A stretch of DNA of 64,000 nt from Streptomyces sp. CBMA29. Its GTDB lineage: Bacteria; Actinomycetota; Actinomycetes; Streptomycetales; Streptomycetaceae. Under the pieces are notes generated by a model. That model had not been told where the DNA came from. It did not search any database and worked only from the letters and a program-made list of their open reading frames with translations. How positions within the stretch are numbered: position 1 is the stretch's first letter; each line of letters opens with the position of its first letter. Positions 61,505 to 64,000 of the stretch are shown one piece after another. The DNA lies in the NCBI RefSeq assembly GCF_014596445.1, contig NZ_MECL01000179.1, positions 1-64,000 of the forward strand. Reading direction: 5' to 3'. Made by a program: the position numbers and the translations under genes.

Positions 61505-61509
61505 GCGGT

Positions 61510-62211
61510 ATGGGCGACGAAATGGATCACCAGGACAAGCGCATGACCGTTTCCGGTTCCGGAAATGAGCACTTCGGGTACGAATACCGTCCTGTTCTGG
61601 CCGCCGCGCAGGAGACGACCACGGCCGGGACCGCGCGGCGGGACTCGTCGGAGCGGACGCCGGACGACGGCCTCCGCAGCCGTAACGTCTTCGTCGTGCA
61701 CGGCCGGGACGAGCAGGCGCGGCTCGCGATGTTCGGGCTGCTGCGGCGGCTCGACCTGCGCCCGCTGGAGTGGGAGGAGTTGGTGCGGGCGACCGGCAAG
61801 ACCTCGCCCTACATCGGTGAGGTGATCGCGAACGCGCCGTCGCTGGCGCGGGCCGCGCTCGTCCTGCTCACCCCGGACGACACCGCCAAGCTGCACCCCG
61901 AACTCCTCGGTGACTACGAGCGGGTGGACGAGGTGCAGTACACCGGGCAGCCCCGGCAGAACGTGCTGATCGAGCTGGGCATGGTGCTGATGGCGTACCG
62001 CGCGCGCACGGTCATCGTCGAGGTCGGCCGGCTGCGGCACGCCACCGACATCGAGGGCCTCAACGTCATCCGCTTCGACGGCTCCCAGTCGTCGCTGGAG
62101 AAGATCGTCGCCCGGCTGAAGGTGGCCGAGTGCCCGGTGGACGACAGCCGCTCCGACTGGCGCGACACGTCGTACTTCGAGAATCTGTCGGCCTATCGGC
62201 GGCTCGCCTGA
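61510..62211 (+). CDS. TIR-like nucleotide-binding protein (PF10137/Cap12-type), putative NADase
   Basis: 233 residues from ATG 61510. Residues 9-26 (DKRMTVSGSGNEHFGYEY) repeat the motif at the end of the upstream protein. The TIR-like domain covers about 57-195: VFVVHGRDEQARLAMF, IGEVIANAPSLARAALVLLT, and GQPRQNVLIELGMVL, with E155 in the position of the catalytic Glu of TIR NADases. PF10137 domains act in CBASS- and Pycsar-type defence by destroying NAD. Here the neighbour is a TM-macro protein, suggesting that it might instead make a nucleotide signal. Confidence 0.85.
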   Translation: MGDEMDHQDKRMTVSGSGNEHFGYEYRPVLAAAQETTTAGTARRDSSERTPDDGLRSRNVFVVHGRDEQARLAMFGLLRRLDLRPLEWEELVRATGKTSPYIGEVIANAPSLARAALVLLTPDDTAKLHPELLGDYERVDEVQYTGQPRQNVLIELGMVLMAYRARTVIVEVGRLRHATDIEGLNVIRFDGSQSSLEKIVARLKVAECPVDDSRSDWRDTSYFENLSAYRRLA

Positions 62212-62258
62212 CCCGCGGCCCGCCGGACACGCAGCGCACCGCCTCGCAGGACGAAGCA

Positions 62259-62285
62259 GGGGGCGGCCGGAGACCGGCCGCCCCC
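62259..62285. terminator. Bidirectional hairpin terminator
   Basis: Perfect 12-pair stem (62259-62270 with 62274-62285) with a three-base loop AGA, followed by TCTCG, between the convergent TIR-like and TM-macro genes. Confidence 0.93.
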
Positions 62286-62328
62286 TCTCGTACGGCACGC
62301 ACGCGACACCCGGCACCCGGCACCCGGC

Positions 62329-63327
62329 TTATGCGCGCTCGACGCCCGACGCCAACGTCTGCAGGAACGCGGCCACTTCCGGCATGTTGACCCGCTCCAG
62401 GTCCGCGGCCCTGACCACCACCCGCAGCTCACGGCAGACCGCGCCCTCGCGGGACCTGGCGATGAACGACATCAGGATCAGCCGCAACAGGCTGTCCTGG
62501 TCGAGGTAGTCGAGACGGGAAAGACCCGAACCGACCAGCGGCATCGCCACCGCCTCCGGGCGCGCGTACCGACTCACCGTGTCCCAGAGCCGGTTGAGGC
62601 TGAACCAGAGGTCCTCCACGCTGGACGCGGCCACGTAGTCGTTGCCGATACGGCTGTACGCCGCCGCGAACGTCAGCCGCGGACGGGCGCCGAGGACCGC
62701 CACCGTACCGATCGGGTAGCGGTCCAGCTTGCCCAGCGGCTTGCGCGCCGGGTCCTCGCGGGCGACGGGCGTCACCGCGCCGAGCGCCGCGGCCAACTCG
62801 GCGTCCAGGCGCGGGAGGTCGCCGTCGTAGCGGCGGGCGAGCAACTGCCCCTGGACGCTGGCCTCGTTGATGACCAGGCCGCCCTCGGAAGCGGTGTCGA
62901 AGGTGTCGGTGAAGCCGATCACGAGATGCGCGGCCTGCTCGAACAGGTCGCCCTCCTCGACCACCACCGTCATGTCGGGGCGCCGGAACTCCTGCCGCAC
63001 GCGCGTGACCGGCCGGGCCCTGCCGATGCCCCACAGCACGCAGGCCGCCACCGACGCCGCGGTCACCGGGGCCGGATCGGGAAAGCTCTGGGGAAAGAGC
63101 TGCCCCACGAACTGGAGGACGGCGGATATTCCACCGAATGCCGCAATGGCATTGCGCACGAAGATCTGCCGGGCGCGCCGCGCCACGCGCAACCGTAAGC
63201 GAGCGCGGAGCCGGGTCCGTAACCGCGCGCGTAACCGCATGCGTAACCGCGCGCGCACGCGCATCCTGCGCCGCACCCCGGTGCGCGGGCGGGCCGGAAC
63301 CGGGCCTGTGGGATCAGCGGAACTCAT
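62329..63327 (-). CDS. Two-helix membrane protein with ThsA-type macro domain (DUF6430-like)
   Basis: 332 residues from ATG 63327. Residues 15-53 are 20 Arg in 39, in an R-x alternating pattern. Two helices follow (about 59-78 and 86-103), then a macro-like domain from about 118 (VVEEGDLFEQAAHLVIGFTD, GLVINEASVQGQLLARRY, AMPLVGSGLSRLDYLDQDSL). This is the architecture of the effector ThsA in type II Thoeris, where binding of an ADP-ribose-type signal made by a TIR protein is thought to trigger membrane damage. The gene faces the TIR-like gene tail to tail. Assignment to the DUF6430/ThsA-macro family is by eye. Confidence 0.78.
   Translation of the reverse strand: MSSADPTGPVPARPRTGVRRRMRVRARLRMRLRARLRTRLRARLRLRVARRARQIFVRNAIAAFGGISAVLQFVGQLFPQSFPDPAPVTAASVAACVLWGIGRARPVTRVRQEFRRPDMTVVVEEGDLFEQAAHLVIGFTDTFDTASEGGLVINEASVQGQLLARRYDGDLPRLDAELAAALGAVTPVAREDPARKPLGKLDRYPIGTVAVLGARPRLTFAAAYSRIGNDYVAASSVEDLWFSLNRLWDTVSRYARPEAVAMPLVGSGLSRLDYLDQDSLLRLILMSFIARSREGAVCRELRVVVRAADLERVNMPEVAAFLQTLASGVERA
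63184..63286. repeat. Short tandem repeats encoding the Arg-x-Arg tract
   Basis: Units related to CGTAACCGCGCG recur across the 5' part of the TM-macro gene and encode alternating Arg residues before the first membrane helix. Confidence 0.8.
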
Positions 63328-63409
63328 GGTTTTTCCAAGGCGTCTTGATAATCTGGCATTCGCCTCCGGGGGTTTGCGTCGAGGGAGGCGGAAACGGGTG
63401 GGGAAAGCA
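63328..63409. promoter_or_regulatory. Divergent promoter region between TM-macro and SARP genes
   Basis: 82 bases with an AT-rich stretch (TTTTTCCAAGGCGTCTTGATA) unusual for this sequence. Both genes have ribosome sites here. The SARP-type protein is a candidate regulator of the macro gene. Confidence 0.55.
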
Positions 63410-64000
63410 ATGACGCATGTTCGGATAAATGTGCTGGGGCCCGTACTGCTCGAAGTCGACGGTCTTCCGGTACGGCTGACACCGCTCACGACCCGGCTGC
63501 TGGTCCGGCTGGTGGCCGCCGAGGGCGAGGCCGTTCCCGTACGGCAACTGCGCCGCGATGTCTGGGGGCTGGCCGACGAGCCGCGGCATCAGGCGCAGCG
63601 CAACCGCAACGAGGTGCAAAAGCGGGTCCTGGAGCTGCGGCGCGCCCTCGATCCGGGTCAGGACGGGACGGCCGCCCGGCTGCTGCGGACCGAGCAGCAG
63701 GTCACCGTGGGCGGCGCGGAGACCGCGTACCGACTGGTGCCGCGCGCCGAGGAGTTGGACAGCGCGCGGTTCACGGCGGTCGTCGGCGAGGCGCTGCTGG
63801 CACCGCCCGCGACCGCGGCCCACCGGCTGGCCGAGGCGCTGGCCATGGTGCGCGGACGGCCGCTGGCCGAGGTCAACGGGGAGGCGTTCGCGGTCGACTT
63901 CGTCCGGCGGCTCACCGCGCTCCAGGACTCCGCCCGGCGCGGCCTGGTCCGCTCCCGCACCGAACTCGGCCGCCCCGATCTCGCCCTGCCGGTGGCCGAG
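63410..64000 (+). CDS. SARP/AfsR-type transcriptional regulator (3' end outside window)
   Basis: At least 197 residues from ATG 63410 (GGGGAAAG upstream); open to the window end. The N-terminal winged helix begins RINVLGPVLLEVDGLPVRL, then VRLVAAEGEAVPVRQLRRDVWG and NRNEVQKRVLELRRALD. A bacterial transcriptional activator (BTAD-like) helical domain follows. Activators of this class control antibiotic clusters, but some are local regulators. It is divergent from the TM-macro gene. Confidence 0.85.
   Translation, partial: MTHVRINVLGPVLLEVDGLPVRLTPLTTRLLVRLVAAEGEAVPVRQLRRDVWGLADEPRHQAQRNRNEVQKRVLELRRALDPGQDGTAARLLRTEQQVTVGGAETAYRLVPRAEELDSARFTAVVGEALLAPPATAAHRLAEALAMVRGRPLAEVNGEAFAVDFVRRLTALQDSARRGLVRSRTELGRPDLALPVAE

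Noticed and set aside
59501-63327. CBASS or Pycsar assignment for the TIR-like operon
   Set aside because: No cyclase (CD-NTase or Pyc-type) or ancillary Cap gene is present in the window; the TM-macro neighbour points to a Thoeris-like scheme instead.

Overview
This window is high-GC actinobacterial chromosome, almost certainly from a Streptomyces or a close relative. The signs are strong G/C third-position bias, GTG and TTG starts, four-base ATGA/GTGA overlaps between operon genes, IclR, ROK, ECF, SARP and Scr-type regulators, a class F sortase, a snapalysin-type protease, and large secreted multidomain glycoside hydrolases. I assign about 50 protein genes. No rRNA, CRISPR array, insertion sequence or intact tRNA was seen.

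Layout. 1-2.9 kb: a beta-helix protein and a GNAT acetyltransferase. 3.0-9.8 kb: a cell-surface glycan or glycolipid type cluster (methyltransferase, DUF2064 protein, GT2, NAD-dependent epimerase, acidic membrane protein, five-helix molybdopterin oxidoreductase), with a divergent GT-C-like membrane protein. 9.9-10.6 kb: a ribbon-helix-helix/PIN toxin-antitoxin pair. 10.8-21.3 kb: a catabolic island (RidA, glucarate-dehydratase-like enolase, creatininase-family amidohydrolase, degenerate ROK protein, complete oligopeptide-type ABC importer, IclR regulator, serine hydrolase). 21.3-23.1 kb: GH16 glucanase with two ricin-type lectin domains. 23.3-29.3 kb: a shortened HNH endonuclease of the phosphorothioate-DNA type, then a 1579-residue RHS polymorphic toxin and its probable immunity gene. 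29.5-36.0 kb: secreted proteins, a DHFR-fold protein, a sortase with its substrate, and an ECF sigma factor with a membrane partner. 36.1-43.0 kb: one 2281-residue secreted enzyme joining a GH92 mannosidase-type domain to a PAP2 acid phosphatase. 43.3-51.6 kb: GNAT, Scr-type regulator, HATPase/DUF6907 pair, DD-peptidase, beta-propeller surface protein, snapalysin, nitroreductase. 51.7-59.2 kb: GH2 enzyme, M1 aminopeptidase, DinB protein, PEP-mutase-family protein. 59.5-63.3 kb: a candidate defence cassette. From 63.4 kb: a SARP-type regulator running off the end.

The most interesting region is 59501-63327. A tight plus-strand operon (small membrane protein, 539-residue membrane protein, TIR-like NADase-fold protein) converges on a two-helix membrane protein with a ThsA-type macro domain (DUF6430-like). 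A TIR protein beside a TM-macro protein resembles type II Thoeris anti-phage immunity. Here, however, the TIR is of the nucleotide-binding PF10137 type, and an additional membrane protein shares an 18-residue motif with the TIR protein (12 of 18 identical). The second notable item is the GH92-PAP2 fusion: the position where GH92 mannosidases carry their general-acid Glu appears to hold Gln, as recalled for mannosyl-phosphate-cleaving GH92 enzymes, which with the fused phosphatase suggests phosphomannan breakdown. All functional calls come from reading motifs by eye; no database search was run.
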